64,000 nt of DNA from assembly GCA_964019695.1 (NCBI GenBank), contig OZ026518.1, positions 106,984,305-107,048,304 on the forward strand. The letters are read 5' to 3'. Source of the stretch: Loripinus fragilis. Lineage: Eukaryota > Mollusca > Bivalvia > Lucinida > Lucinidae. Below, one piece after another: positions 13,101-28,100 of this stretch (position 1 is its first letter; the number at the start of each line of letters is the position of its first letter). The notes under the pieces are model-generated. The model saw only the letters and a program-made list of their open reading frames with translations. It did not search any database and had not been told where the DNA came from. Made by a program: the position numbers and the translations under genes.

Positions 13101-16100
13101 ACCCATAGTAAATGGTTTCATGAAATTATAAAAATAAATAAGATTGTATGGAGCAAAATAATTTTTGTTGTCTATTATTATCTATTGTAACCACACTTTC
13201 TCAAAGCTATTGTTGTGGGTACTGAAAAGAACCATCTCAATGAGATGGTCTTGACATTTTTTGTACTTATTTATCTATTTTTATTTATCTATCTAATTAT
13301 TCACATTCATGTATTTGTTCACATTTTTTTTTATTCATGTACGAGTTGTTCATATGGGCTTAAGTACTTTTGCAATGTTGAAAAGTTGGCAATATATATG
13401 TTGTTAAGCGGGAGATGACGTCACATCATTTGACGTTACCTTAGTCACCCTTTGACATACCAGCGTCTCTGACAAAGTTAAAATGTATAAGTACCAGTAT
13501 GCAAAATTTGATCAAAATATATGTGTAGTCCAAGAATTATGAGCATTTTCACTAAAAGACCATGACCGGCCAAAATTATGCTTGGCAAACCCTCATCACC
13601 AAATTGCCTGCCAGTGATGTAAAATAAAAAATATGCAAAATTTGTTCCAAATATACCATGTGGTTCAAGAGTTATGAGCATTTCCACTTACTGACTACAA
13701 CCTGCTAAAACTATCAAATACAGTACAACTTCTAATGGAAATTCTAGTCATTTCATGCAGACAATCAGCTCGTATCTAGTAAAGATATCTGTCAATGTAG
13801 TTAACTATTGCACAATCATAACCTGGTACAAAAAAGTCATAGATAATTGTTTTTGTGATGGACAAAGTTCCAAGGGAAATAACTCAAAGAGTATAAATGA
13901 CAGAGTTACTATTCTTGCACTCTGCAAGTCGACTCATGTTGGTTTCGTACTTGAATAAAGTTTCGTGAATATAGCTTAAGCAGTTTTCAAGTTATAGAGC
14001 GGACACGATTTGTGACAGACAGACGGACGCCCGGGGAAAAACAATATGTCTCCTGACCCTGAAGGGGGAGACATAATGATGCTCAGCAAACCCTTGTCCA
14101 TCAAAAAAGGCTGTTACACATGCCAGTGGTTAGATAATGTTGACATGCATTTGTATGCAAAATTTGATCAGAATATATCATGTGTTTCCAGTGTTATGAG
14201 CATGTATTCACTAACTGAAGAACGACGTACTGACTGACATAGTGATTATAGTCTGCTCAGCAAACCCTTGTCAATCAAAAAAGGCTATTACACATGCTAG
14301 TGGTTAGATAATGTTGTATGGAAAATTTGATTTGAAAATAACATGTGGTTCAAGAGTTATGAGCATATATTCATTAAATGATAATGGACAGACTCACATA
14401 GTGATTACAGTGCATACCCAAGGGTTCTGCAATTTAATTTTAGCTCAATATCTTAGGAATATCATGATGGAATTAGACCAAAATTTGCATAATGTATTGA
14501 TATAACAAGATCTAGGTCATTTCAGGAAGACTTTCTCTCTCATACAATGACCCAAGGGGAGCATCTGTGTTGCTATTCACAGCAGGTCCCAGTTAAAGTT
14601 TTGGGAGTCTGAATTCAATAGCCTGCATCAGGGAAAACTCAGGCAGAGGAAACTAATATAAACTTAGGCACTACATAGATGCTGACATGAGCACTTTTGA
14701 AGTTTCTCTCCCTCCTTGACGGTCTATTCATCGAGCAATCCATGCATGTATATGTATCTATCCCTACCCCTGCTTACATATCATAACCTGAGGCTGCTCT
14801 GCCAATTGAACTATACTAACTTGTCAAAATCTGAGCTTTTTAAGAAAAGTTTGCAAGATTTGAAATGAGACACAGCTTGTATCTTTCTCCCTTCTCAATG
14901 GGTTTGCCTTAAAGAAAGGTCCTCCCTTGTATGTTAAATTTGTGATATTGCCAATTTCTTAACAATTTAAATCCCATAGTGAATTCCTGAAATAATGATA
15001 TGTCAGCATCTAGGTAGTGTCTAAGTTCATATTAAGTTAAGATACATGTTTTGGGTGCTCGAAAAAAAATCTCATCAAGACGGTTCTTTTGAGTATCAAA
15101 ATTCAGTATTTTTAGATTGAATTTCTATGGAATCTCGTAAACAGGGCTAACACTGATCCCTTCCAGATCAAGCACTAGCCAGATATCACATCTGGGCCAA
15201 TTTCTCATCCTAATCCTCTCCTTTGCTCTTCCTTCATTATCATAGGTCCAGATTAAGGAATGTTTTATGCATAAAATTGTAACTATTTTCTTATTTGTGT
15301 TAAAACATTTTACTTCCACCAAGATTTGAATCTTGAACACTCACTCCAAGAGTGAGTATGTTTTCTATTACACCACGGAAGCTAATTTTGTTGTACTGGC
15401 TAGATTTCTATTTTTGTTACTATAATTTTGATTTATCCAAATCAGTTTCCAGCTGCCAACTTTTTTACTTCCACCAGGATTTGAACCTGGAACCCTCACT
15501 CCAAGAGTGAGTATGTTTTCTATTACACTATGGAAGGTAATTTTGTTGTACTTTGCTAGATTTCTATTAAATTTTGTTAATATAATTGAAGCATCCAAAT
15601 CAGTTTCCAGCTGCCAACTCTTTTTTACTTCCACCAGGATTTGAACCTGGAACCCTCACTTCAAGAGTGAGTATGTTTTCTATTACACCATGGAAGCTAA
15701 TTTTGTTGTACTGGCTAGATTTCTATTTTTGTTACTATAATTGATTCATCAAAATCATTTTCCAGCCGCCCAACTTTGTACTTCCACCAGGATTTGAACC
15801 TGGAGCCCTCACTCCAAGAGTGAGTATGTTTCCTATTACACCATGGAAGCCAATTGTGTTGAAATGGCTAGATTTCACTAAAGCAGTGTCAGCATCAAGG
15901 CTTTTATTCCCTTACAGTGCTAATTAATTTGTTACAATGAGTTCAACTCTAAATTTTGAAATTCAACATAGGTTTTATTAATAAAAATGTGAAAGTTTTA
16001 TGATTTCGATAATGAAAAATGGCTTTTTTTTCAACATTTAATATGCATTGAATTTCATTAATTACAAAAAAAAATGCCATTTTAAATTTCCATTCATACT

Positions 16101-19100
16101 CTCTTGCTGGAGAAAATTTGAATGAGTAAAGTGTCAAAATTATTTTCTATAATATGAAATTAAATGTGAATATTTTCAAATCCTTGCCAAATGATTTAAA
16201 GCACATTGTGAAAATAGTGTATCTAAAGCATAAAGAAAACTAGAAATGTGTCAATGGGACACGGATGCCTCCGCTGTTGCCAAATTTGTCTTAATAGGGA
16301 ATTGTCATTAACAAAGGGCAATAACTCCCGAAGGCATGATGCGATATTGGCCATTCTGAAACTTGAACACACTATGGCACTCAATAATGTGACCAAGAAT
16401 CAAAACTATTCATGTTAGAGAGTAGACGTCGTTTCATCCGATGATTTTTCATAAACTAAGGGCAATAACTCCTTAAAGCATGGTGCCATATAGACCATTA
16501 TCAAACTTGAAAAAGACATCATGGTACTACACAGTTTGACAAAGTTTCATTAAATTCTGATCAAAACTATTCGACTTAGAGGGTGAATATAGTTTAAAAA
16601 GGTGAATTTTCATAAACAAAGGGCCACAACTGCTGAAAGCATGGTGCGATATGAACCATTATCGAACTTGAAGAAGACATTATGGTACTTAACAATGTGA
16701 CCAAGTTTCATAAAATTCTGATAAAAAATATTCGACTTAGAGAGCGGACATCGTTTAAAACCGTGAATTTTCATAAACAAAGGGCCATAACTACTGAAAG
16801 CCTGGTGCGATATGGACCATTATCGAACTTGAAGAAGACATTATGGTACTAAACAATGTGACCAAGTTTCATAAAATTGGGATCAAAAGTATTCGATTTA
16901 GAGAGCGGACGTCATCGGGACAGACGTATGTACTTACGTAAGTATTGACAGGGGTAACACTTAATGCCCCGGTCATTATCATGGCGGGGGCATAATAATC
17001 ATAAATGTACTTAAAAAGTGGAAGAAGAAAAAAACAGCTTTGTCAATAATTTAAACCTTCATTCAATGTAGAGAAACAAGGTTCAATGGCAAAATACTTT
17101 TTCTCAAGAAAATTTGAATGAAATGTCAGGGGTGTGGAAATAACAAAATTTTCTACTTGTCCAGGGACAAGTAAAAAGCCAAAATTTTCTTGTCCATAGA
17201 ATATTTTACTTGTCCATAAGAACAAATTAGCTTATACCTTACTGTGCTTAAACTACATGTATTTATTCTTTCAAAAACAGTATGAAATCAGATCAACTCT
17301 TGTAAACAGTATGGATCCTGATCAGCTGGATTCTCTTGAAAACAGTGTAGATCCAGATCAGCTGGCTTCTGAAGAAGCCAGCTGATCAGGATCCACACTG
17401 TTTTCAATGCAAGATGTGAACTTGTAATAATTAATCAAAATATGAAATACAGAATTGTATTAACTTAACAGCACCCTAAAAAAAAAAAGCAGTGTATTTG
17501 CGTAAATACGCAATTAAAATCATCAAAAAAGCAATTGAAATGAAATGTGTGCGTACCGAAAAGCAATTCTAATGATTGGTATGCAATTACATGGGATGTC
17601 ATTGCATACCATTTGGTCCATTTTGTTTCCACACGCTCGAATGTCAACAAGGGGATGAGATTTGCTTCAGGTACAATAAAATCTGTGAGTTTGATACTTT
17701 AGAAAGGCAGACGATGAGAGTGAATAAATATGCAAGCACATTCCCGATGGCTTCATGCAATAAGTAAAGTTGTAATCACATAAAAAGAAAATGTGGCATA
17801 AAAAATATGAAAATACGCAATTGTTTTTGCAAGTACGCAATTGAGGATAACTAGGTTGCGTAAGTACCCAATTGACCCAAAAGCTTATCTAGGGCGCTGA
17901 ACTTAATACAGTTGTACTTGTCCAAGGACAAGTAAATAGAAATTTTCAACTTGTCCTGAATGAAATGGGACCAGGTCGGACAAGTCAAGCATGGTATTTC
18001 CACAGCCATGGAAATGTCATATTTTCTGAAAATTAAAATTCTCCAAATTGTGACACCCATGAACATGTAGGCCTCCAGATAAGAGTCTCAGTAATAAAAA
18101 ATTATTTCCAAAGGAATTATCTCAATGAGATGGTTCTTTAAATGTTAGAATTGATGGATTTATAAGGAATTTTATGCTCAAAATATTTGCTTAACTGGAC
18201 CTATGGCACTTATTCTTTTATTTCAATCATCAGAAGGGGTCAAGGAACAAAATTTATTTTTCTCAAAATTTAACTTTATGCTATGGATTCAGCAAAACAT
18301 TCTTGAGGCCCATCCAGGGGTTTGGGAAATGGAGGAACAAGGTGAATTTTATGTTTGGGGTACAGGAGTGGAGATAAGTAATTTCATTCAGGGGAATAAG
18401 GAAACAGCCCCCCTAACCAACCCCTGGGAGGGTCTGTGGGGAGATGAATGGGAACAAACCTTGGCAAACAGATAAAATTAGGAGCTCAGAGGTAGACACA
18501 AGGCAGTGCCCCTGGTGAGGCCCAAACCGGCAGCCCCTCGATCTCGAGTCTAGCCCCGTCTGGCGACTGAAAAAAATGTTGAATGTGTTGTAAAGAATCA
18601 AAACATGTAATGTAACACTGGTGACTTATCTAGGGCCCGATCCATGGGTCCTAGAGTTTGATCCCCGGATGAGACTGAGCTGTGACCGTGTCTCCATGAC
18701 CTTAGAGCTCTGCTGCCTGCTGGTGGGGTTTTAAACACTCTGAAACTGCTCGGGGGGGGGGGGGGGGGGGGGTGGGGGATAGGTATGTTGCGTTGTCGTC
18801 CTTGAGCAAGACAAATTTACCCTAGCTTAGTACTGGTTCAACCCAGGAAGACCCGTCCCTGTTTAACTGAAAGATTGTTGTTGGGACGTAAAGAATCAAA
18901 TCAAACAGTAAACAAACAAAATAGTATGTGTGGGCTGTCTTCTTGTGAATCTCCTTATCTGTCAATGCAAGATAAAACGTGAAATCTATTTCACTCGATA
19001 TTTGGCAGCACAAATATGTGTTGTCGTTCAAACCTTGTAAAAACTGTTACTCACTTCATGACAATATGGCAAATATCAACATTATATTAGTTGCAGCTAT

Positions 19101-22100
19101 TGATAGCGAGTATTTTGCCATTATTTTTGCGAAGCGACCGATGTTGTTGTGGCCGCCATCTTTAAAAGCGAAAGTAGTTCCAATATGGCGACGTCCGATA
19201 TACAGCCGAGTCAATGACGAAGGCTCTCGTAGTCATACGAGGTTTGCCGAATGGGTAGAAAACTAACCAGTTAAAAACGTCCAGGAAAACAACAAACGGA
19301 GACGAAATTAACGAAAACGCACTTGCCAGAAATTCTATGCGTCCCACGGATTCACATACTTTTAAACAGTGCGTCCTAAAAACGTGCGTCCTAGACGCAG
19401 GACGCGCAGGTAACAAAATCACTGTCTTACCTTTCCAGTTCATGAGTTATCTGCCCTTGATTGATCTGAAAAATGGTTTTTGACCTGTAGTTCATTTACT
19501 ATATGGAATATCTGAATGAAACTTCACAGATATGTTGATCATCAAAGGTTACATATTGTGACTAAGGATCTTCACTCTTACCTTTCCAGTTCATGAGTTA
19601 TCTACCCTTGATTGATCTGAAAAATGGTTTTTGACCTGTAGTTCATTTACTATATGGAATATCTGAATGAAACTTCACAGATATGTTGAACATCAAAGGT
19701 TACATATTTTTAGTAAGGACCGTCATCCTTACCTTTCCAGTTCATGAGTTATCCGCCCTTGATTGATCTGAAAAATGGTTTTTGACCTGTAGTTCATTTA
19801 CTATATGGAGTATCTGAATGAAACTTCACAGATATGTTGACCATCAAAGGTTACATATTGTGACTAAGGACGTCATATCACTGTCTATCTCAGTTCTGTT
19901 GCTATTTAGGCATTATATATCTCACAAAATAACTTTTGGTGCCCCCAGCAGTGGCGGGGTATTATGCAGTGCTTGCGGTGCTTTTATTATGCAAGTTATT
20001 ACATCGCTGAGAAACAACTCACCCACCGAAAAACAAATCATATATAACTTTCAAGCAGTATTTTTACTCTTATTTTCTAAAGTTTTGTTCACAAATTTTA
20101 TGTTAACAGACTGATATATTATATTCTTACATAAAGTATTCAATATTTAATCAAATTTACTGTGAACTTATCAGGCAGCATTTGATTTGGTGACCATCGG
20201 ACTTGTAACGTACATGCATAGCTGAGTTCGGAAAACAAATTCCCTTCACCGAAAACCAAACAATTTAGATATTTCTAAAGGTTTTGTTGCATTTAGTTTA
20301 GATGTAACAGAATATATGATAGTTTATATGAAAAATGAATATTTAGGCCATTTTACTGTCAAAGTTTTTGAATGTGCATCAGATACAGTAAACATTGGAA
20401 TACTGGGATATTCAAGTGATCCAATGCATGATGCTTATTATATTGTTGAAAATAATAAAGAATTTTGAAACTATTATTATTATTATTATTTATAATCGAC
20501 GATTATGTTGTCATATTGCTGAAGAAAAATGGCCGAAATACTGAACAGCCTGTTCCAGTTTGAAAATCCAAATAGTCAGAATTATTACCAGGGGTGTGAA
20601 AATAGTAAAAGTTTCTACTTGTCCAGGGACAAGTAAATTGCCATAATCATGATAATGTACTTGTCCACCGATAATTATACTTGCCCGAAAGAACAAATAA
20701 GCTTATACCTCTCTGTGCTTAAACAATTTACTCTTTCAAAAAACATTATGAAACCAGATACCAACTTTTGCAAACAATATAGATCATCTAATCAGCTGGC
20801 TTCCCTTGTAAACAATGTAGATCCAGATCAGCTGTCTTTTGTAGAAGCCAGCTGATCAGGATCCACACTGTTTTAAATGCAATATATGAGCTTGTTATAA
20901 TCAAAATATGAAATACTGAATTCTATCAATTTATACATTTGTACATGTCCAAGGACAAGTAAATAGAAATTTTCAACTTGTCCTGAATGAAACGGGACCA
21001 GGTCGGACGAGTCGGTCATGGCATTTCCACAGCCCTGTTAATACACTAATTGAGTACCAATACCAGTTATACCAGTTACCCAATTATTACTATCTTTGAC
21101 TTCACTCTATCCACCTTTCTGTCCATTCATTGGCCTTAATTGGTCTTACTTGTATTATATTTAATCAATTTAGTGTCCTGGCTCAACTACAGCGTTTCAT
21201 TCAGCATCACTCATTAATTAGCCAATTACAGCATGGCATTTGGCTTGGGACCCAACATTGCAAAAGAACTGTCTCATTTAACTTATAAGGGTGTCCAAAA
21301 TAGGAAAAAGATCTTGACTAAGAGCCTGTGTGAAAAGTTATGATGCAAAAAATATTGGAAAGCACAATTTCTATCCAAACTCTCTCTTTAGTCTTTTAAA
21401 AATGGTTGAGCCTGAAATGTGTAAAGTGTATGATGTAAGTTCTCTCTGTCAGTCAGGTCCAAGATATTATGTAGCCCCTGCTATGCCCCAAGACTTAAGA
21501 ACCACACCCTTTAAAATGTTTGTGTTAGCTCAAGAATCAGAATTGAATTTACAAAATGTCTGTCTTTTCAGGAATTGACTTACTTCACAAAGAAAGAGAT
21601 TTTGCAGTAAGTATAATTGACAGTTAAGTGAGTTTTTTCTCCGGTCACTGGCTATAAATTGTTGAGAGCTGATGTTTCATTTTTATAGATTGGTTAACTT
21701 AGTTACCTTAAATATTTGGACAGGTTAGCCATAGCTAACGGTTACTTTCGGCTTGTCCGTGCGTCCGTCCGTTACAAAATTTATTAAGATACAGTTTTGA
21801 AATTTCATATATGGATTTCTCATCAAAAAATAATTGACACATATTTTTTTTAAGTCTGGATTATCCCCCTTTGTGAAGTTATGCCCCTTTTAAAGGGTCA
21901 TAATGAAATTTTGTAATCAAGATCAAAAACTATAACAGCTATGAGCTTCAAACTTGGTCAGCTAATAGAGCATAATGAGTAGATAAAAATTTTAAAAAGA
22001 GTTATTTTTTTCAGTTATTGCCATTTGCAAATTTGGACATAGAAAATTTGATATCTCAAAAACTATAACAGCTACGAGCTTCAGACTTGGTAAGGTACAT

Positions 22101-25100
22101 GTAATAGTGGATATTGAGTACATAATCCGGTGAAAATTAAAAAAAAGTTATTTTTTTGAGTTATTGCCCTTTACAAATTTTTGGCATTGAAAACTTGTAG
22201 TCCAGATATCAAAAACTATTACAGCAAGTAGCTTCAAACTTAGTCAGCTGATAGAAGATAATGAGTAGATAACCTGGTGAAAATTTAAAAAAAAAGTCAT
22301 TTTATTTTTTTCGAGTTATTGCCCTTTGCAAATTTGGTCATTGAAAACTTGTCATCAAGATATCTCGAAAATTATTGTAGCTAGGAGCTTCAAACTTGGT
22401 CAGTTGGTAGAAGATGATGAGTAGATTACCTGGTGAAAATTAAAAAAAAAGTTATTATATTTTTTTTAGTAATTGCCCTTTGTAAATTTGGGCATTGAAA
22501 ACTTATGAACCCTTCTTGACAAGGAAAGGGTTGGGGGCATAATGTTTCATAAACGTCATTTCCAGTTTGTGTGTGGTATTGTATTAATTTATGAAATGCT
22601 TGATAAACATGTTTATCATATGATGTCGCGTCTGGTAGTGAAACAACGCCATGCAATAAAATCGATAAACCACTAGTGGTTTATAGATTTACGGGAAACG
22701 TTATGACGTCCATAAGAACGTTGCGTACATGATGACAAAATCATAACGTTTTTACGCCAGATATTAGATTTCAAAGTATTTGTCATATGATAAATAGAAT
22801 CTAACATTCGTGCTCTTGTATTATTGAATTTATTAAACTCGTTGCGAAAAAGAGATAAAATGCTCGGCAAGCCTCGCATTTCATCTCTTCCCCAACTCGT
22901 TTAATAAATTCAATAAAACATGAGCACTCATGTAAGATCCTCTATTTATTTTATGAGATACTGCGAGTACTTTTTGCAGTGCAAAAGCTACTCGCAGTTA
23001 TTCATAAAAAATAGAGAGCATTTTTTTTTAAAATTGAGACTCAAAATTTCTTCTAGTAGATGGCAATCCAATCCTTGGGATAAATAATTAACACTGTTTT
23101 GATGAATGAATAATTTGGACCCCTTTAATAATTATTATTAATGTAAGTTCAGTCCCAGGGGCTCTTAAAATTCATTGCTTAGGGCAAATTTTGCAACACA
23201 TACATGTAAACACAAAGTAAAGTACAGTACTCAATGTACACTTATAAGAACATGTACACTGGTCAGGTAAAGAAGCTTTTTTCTTTCAGTGTCTACAAGA
23301 GGTTTTCCATGTTGAACCCTGACATGGTGGCAAGAGATAAGAATGCCAAGCTGTCACAAGATGATATTTTGTCATTACCAGAACTGAAGGTAAAATTACT
23401 TCTGTGGCAGAGCTCTCACTAGGATTTTGAAAACAGGACCAAAAGTGGGAGTTCAGGACTGCAAATCAGCAATTAGTGAGAGCTCTGTGTGGCCTGAATT
23501 TTCTGATTTTTACTGAGAAAATATTATACATATGTACGAACATACTTCTTTTCATTAAGGATTATCTGCTTACAACCCTTGCAAACAGTTTGGACCCAGA
23601 TCAGGGCCGACATATTGACAGGTCTGATCTGGATCCACACTGTCAGACACTCTGATTATATTTCTGAAAGACTTTTTTAAAAAAGTGATTTAAAAAACAG
23701 GGCTTACCCTGGCTCAGAATTTGTTGTAGCCAACACTTTAGCCAAATGGAAAAAAGTTGGAGCCAAATGAAATCGATTTTAGCCAAGTTTTTAGCCAGAA
23801 AGTAGTATCTCAAGAAATTGTTCTGCATGCAACTCTTTGCCAGCTAGTGGCAACTTTTGTCATCTGCTGATAACCTTTGCAAACAGTTTGCAAACAGTTT
23901 GGACCCAAGATGTCGGGCCTGATCTGGATCAAAACTGTTTGATACCCTGATGGAGCAATAATCTCTTTTCGCAACGAGTTTGATAAATTCAATAATACAG
24001 AAGCACAGTACTGTTATCAATAATACAGGAGCAAGAATGTAAGATTCTGTTTATCACATGGCATCAAGATTAATTAAAAATCACATTTTTCGCGTGAAAA
24101 CATCAATATTTTGCCATATTACCCAACGTTATAATGGATGTCATTATGTAACGTTACAAAATCTGTAAACCACTAGTGGTTTATCGATTTTATTGCATAG
24201 CGTTATATCACTAGACGCAACATCATATGATAATAAAGTGTAAATCAGTATTTTTCACAAGATAACTGTCCTTAAAAAGTCCTATCCTTGCCTGTTAGGC
24301 ATAGCTCAAGATAAACAAAATTTTTGAGCGTAAAATTGTGAATAATTATTTTCTTACCCATCATATGTTTTGGGTGCGTAAAAGAAGCGTCTCATTGAGA
24401 CGGTTCTTTTGAGTACCCACAACATATGCTTTGGTTGAGAAATAAGAAAATTAATTTTCAGTTAAACATACTTGTCTAGGGCACTATTACATACAGGCAT
24501 GTCTAAAATTCTGTTTGATCCAATAAATAGAGGATATTTACTTTTTTGAGGTGAATGCCAAATATATTTCATCGAGTGTGTTGAAAACATCAGAATTTTC
24601 TCGAGTGCGCAGCATGAATGTAAATTTCGACTCACAAGATGACATATGTTTGGTATTTACTGAAAAAAAGTAAATTTTCTTTTTATTTTATTACCATCCT
24701 TAAAGCCGAATCACAATAATATAAAAGAAGACAAAGGAGTATTTGTGACAGAATACCTGGAATATCTATAGTCATTGAGACTTACAGATAAAAAGAAATT
24801 TATTTATAGTCAAATTGCGAGACATGTGACGTCATAAGTAACGTCATAAATGTTTGATGACGTTACATAACATAGGTTATATGCATTGCCTCTCTCACTG
24901 AAGCGGGAGGTGCTGAAAATGCAAAATGGAAAATTTTCAGCAAATCTGAAATATTTTGGTACCAAAATGTTCCTCATGTTCTAACTAAGAAAATGCCTAC
25001 CCACACTTGATGTTTTTGTTCACAAATAAGAAAGCTATAGGCGTTTGAACTTTCAAGTGAGCTGCATTAAGTGAATGGAAAGGTCAGAGGTAATCCAAAA

Positions 25101-28100
25101 AAAGTGATATCAATCACTAGTGAAAATATATGCTGATATCAATCACTAGTGATTGATATCATATCGTTTCACTCTGTGAAAATACCATTTTTATTTGTTT
25201 TAGATATGCATTGATTTCACTGCTAAGTATGAAATAAATAAATGTATGTTTACTGTTACAGGAGAATCCATTCCGTGATCGTATTTCCAAGGTGTTCTCT
25301 TCAAGTCATGATGGTCAGATGACGTTTGAAGACTTTCTTGATATGATGTCCGTGTTCAGTGATAATGCACCTAAGAGTGTGAAGGTGGAATATGCCTTCA
25401 GAATTTATGGTGAGAAAATTTTCATGTGCCTTGTCAGGCCTCTGATAAGAGTGTGTAATTTTAAATAAATTTTTGGTAATTGGACACCAATTTTTAGCTC
25501 ACCTGTCACATAGTGACAAAGTGAGCTTTTGTGATCAGTCTTCGTCTGTCTTCCGTCATCCGTTAACAATTGACTTAAATGACAATTCCTCCTAAACCCC
25601 AGGTCCAATTTTGAATTATTTCACACAAATGATCCTTGGGTGGCCCTCTACCAAGTTTGTTCAAATGGTTCTGGTCTGTTGCATATCTAGGTCACAGAGG
25701 CTAAAAATAGATTTTCGAGATGTCTGAAACCAGAAGGCCTGGAGTCTTAATATTTGGTATGTAGCATCACCTTGTGGACCTCTACCAAGTTTGTTCAAAT
25801 TATATCCCTGGGGCCAAAAATGGCCCCACCCCGGGGGTCACATGTTTTACATAGGCTTATATAGGGAAGGGAAAATGTGAAAAAATCTTCTTGTCTGAAA
25901 CCACAAGGCCTAGTGCCTTGATATTTGGTATGTAGCATCACCTTGTGGACCTCTACCAAGTTTGTTCAAATTATAGCCCTGGGGCCAAAAATGGCCCCGC
26001 CCGGGGGGTCACAGGTTTTACATAGGCTTATATAGGGAAAACGTGAAAAAATCTTCTTGCTGAAACCAGAAGCTAGACTATTGATACTTGGTATTTAGCT
26101 TCACCTAGTGGACCTTTACCAAGTTTTTTTCAAATTATAGCCCTAGGCCAAAAATGGCCCCGCCCAGGGGGTCACATGTTTTACATAGGCTTATATAAGG
26201 AAATGTAAAAAAAAATCTTGTCTGAAACCACAAGGCCTAAAGCCTTGATATTTGGTATTTAGCATCACCTAGTGGACCTCTACCAAGTTTGTTCAAATTG
26301 TACCCCTGGCAGGGCTTACTCTGGCTCAGAATTTGTTGTAGCCAACACTTTAGCCAAATGGAAAAAGTTGGAGCCAAATGGAATTGACTTTAGCCAAGGT
26401 TTCAGCCAGAAAGTATATCAAGAAGTTGTTCTGCATTTAACTCTTTGCCAGCTAGTGGCAACTTTTGTCATCTAATGATAACCTTTGCAAACAGTTTGGA
26501 CCCAGATCAGGCCGACAAACGTCTGGCCTGATCTTGATCCAAACTGTTTGACACCCTGATGGTATTGAAAAAGATCCAACATTCAAAGAGTAAAATATGG
26601 CACACTAATGAAGAGTGAGGGGTAATAAAAGGAAAATTGGAAAATCCAAAAGCTGATCAAAATACACTTTTTCACGTATAAGTAATTTTTGAACCACCTA
26701 CAGTGTACTTTTAGCCAATGACTTATATTTGTAGCCACTCTACAATTTTAGTAGCAAATGGCTACAATGGCTAATGGCAGGGTGAGCCATGCCTGGGGCC
26801 AGAAATGGCCCCTCCCTAGGGACAAATGTTATACATAGGCTTATAAAGGGAAAACTTGAAAAAATCTTCATGTCTAAAACCAGAAGGCCTAGACTGTTGA
26901 TAATTGGTATTTAACATCACCTAGTGGACCTTTACCAATTTGTTCAAATTATAGCCCTGGGGCTAAAATGGCCCCGCCCAGGGGTCACATGTTTTACATA
27001 GGCTTATGTAGAGAAAATATGTAAAAATCTGAAACCACAAGGCCTAGAGCCTTGATAGTTGGTATGTAACATCACCTAGTCAACCTCTGCCATGTTTCTT
27101 AGAATTATAGCCCTGGGGCCGAAAATGGTCCTGCCCTGGGGTCAAATGTTTTAAATAGGTTTATATAGGGAAAACTTGAAAAAAACTTCTTATCTAAATC
27201 TACAAGGCCTAGAGCCGTGATATTTGGTATGTAGCATCACCTAGTGGACCTCAACCATGTTTGTTCAAATTATAGCCCTAGGGCCAAAAATGGCCCTGAT
27301 CCGGGGGTCAATTGTTTTACATGGGCTTATTAAGGGAAATGTGAAAAAACTACAGGTGAGCGATTTAGGGCCATTATGGCCCTCTTGTTAAAAAATCTAA
27401 TTTTTTTTGGGGGGGGGGCAACAATTAGCAACCTTATACATGTACTTAACATAATATGTAAATCAGTCTTGTGAAGCCCCACATCTTATGGCTGAGTTAA
27501 TATGGTAATTGCAATTAGTTCCCCCAGGTATGAAATGGTAAATTGTAAATTAATTGCTGTTCATGTCACAGGAACAATTACATAATCAGAATGATTTAGG
27601 CAGAAGTCTGTGATGTCATGAAGAAGAATAAGATGACATACTTTTATATGTATATACATATGTCTGAAGTAATATCAGTTTGAGGGTAGATCTTTTCTAT
27701 AATGTTAGCCAAAACAAGATCAAATGTGTGCCCAGCAATGACTTGATTCAGTTTGCGCATCGCTATAGACTTCGCTTTTCACATGAGTGCACATCAAAGA
27801 ATCAAATGCAACTTGGTTGTTGTACAGGCTGATTTGAGTCTTTGCTGGAAATGTATGCCATTTTGTTAGGTTTGTCATGCGTTGGAGCGTATTCAGACTA
27901 ACCCTTAGTAGAATGGAAGCCCTAAATGTATATTGTTGCAAACAGTGAAGACCAAGATGAAATGCCACAGAATGTGACATTTCATCAGGGTCTGCACTGT
28001 TTGCTATAAAAGACAAAAGTAATCGTCTGAGAAAGAAGTATTAGGACTTTAGTTAAGGGTGCATACCAGAAAAATTATTTTCTTATCTCTCAACCAAAAC

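Larger units (their letters stand above)
225..21571 (+). other. CIB intron 1 (about 21.3 kb)
   Basis: The donor GTTTGT at 225 is non-consensus at +3 to +5; the acceptor is TCTTTTCAG. The intron hosts a PHD ORF, a broken hAT transposase and more than a dozen repeat families, all listed separately. The non-optimal donor before such a long intron may lower splicing efficiency (inference). Confidence 0.85.

Noticed and set aside
15468..15536. Functional tRNA-Gln gene
   Set aside because: The D loop lacks the GG needed for tertiary contacts and the units are embedded in a repeat array, so I call it tRNA-like only.
18203..18475. 90-codon open frame
   Set aside because: No recognisable domain, no splice context, and its end overlaps a SINE remnant.
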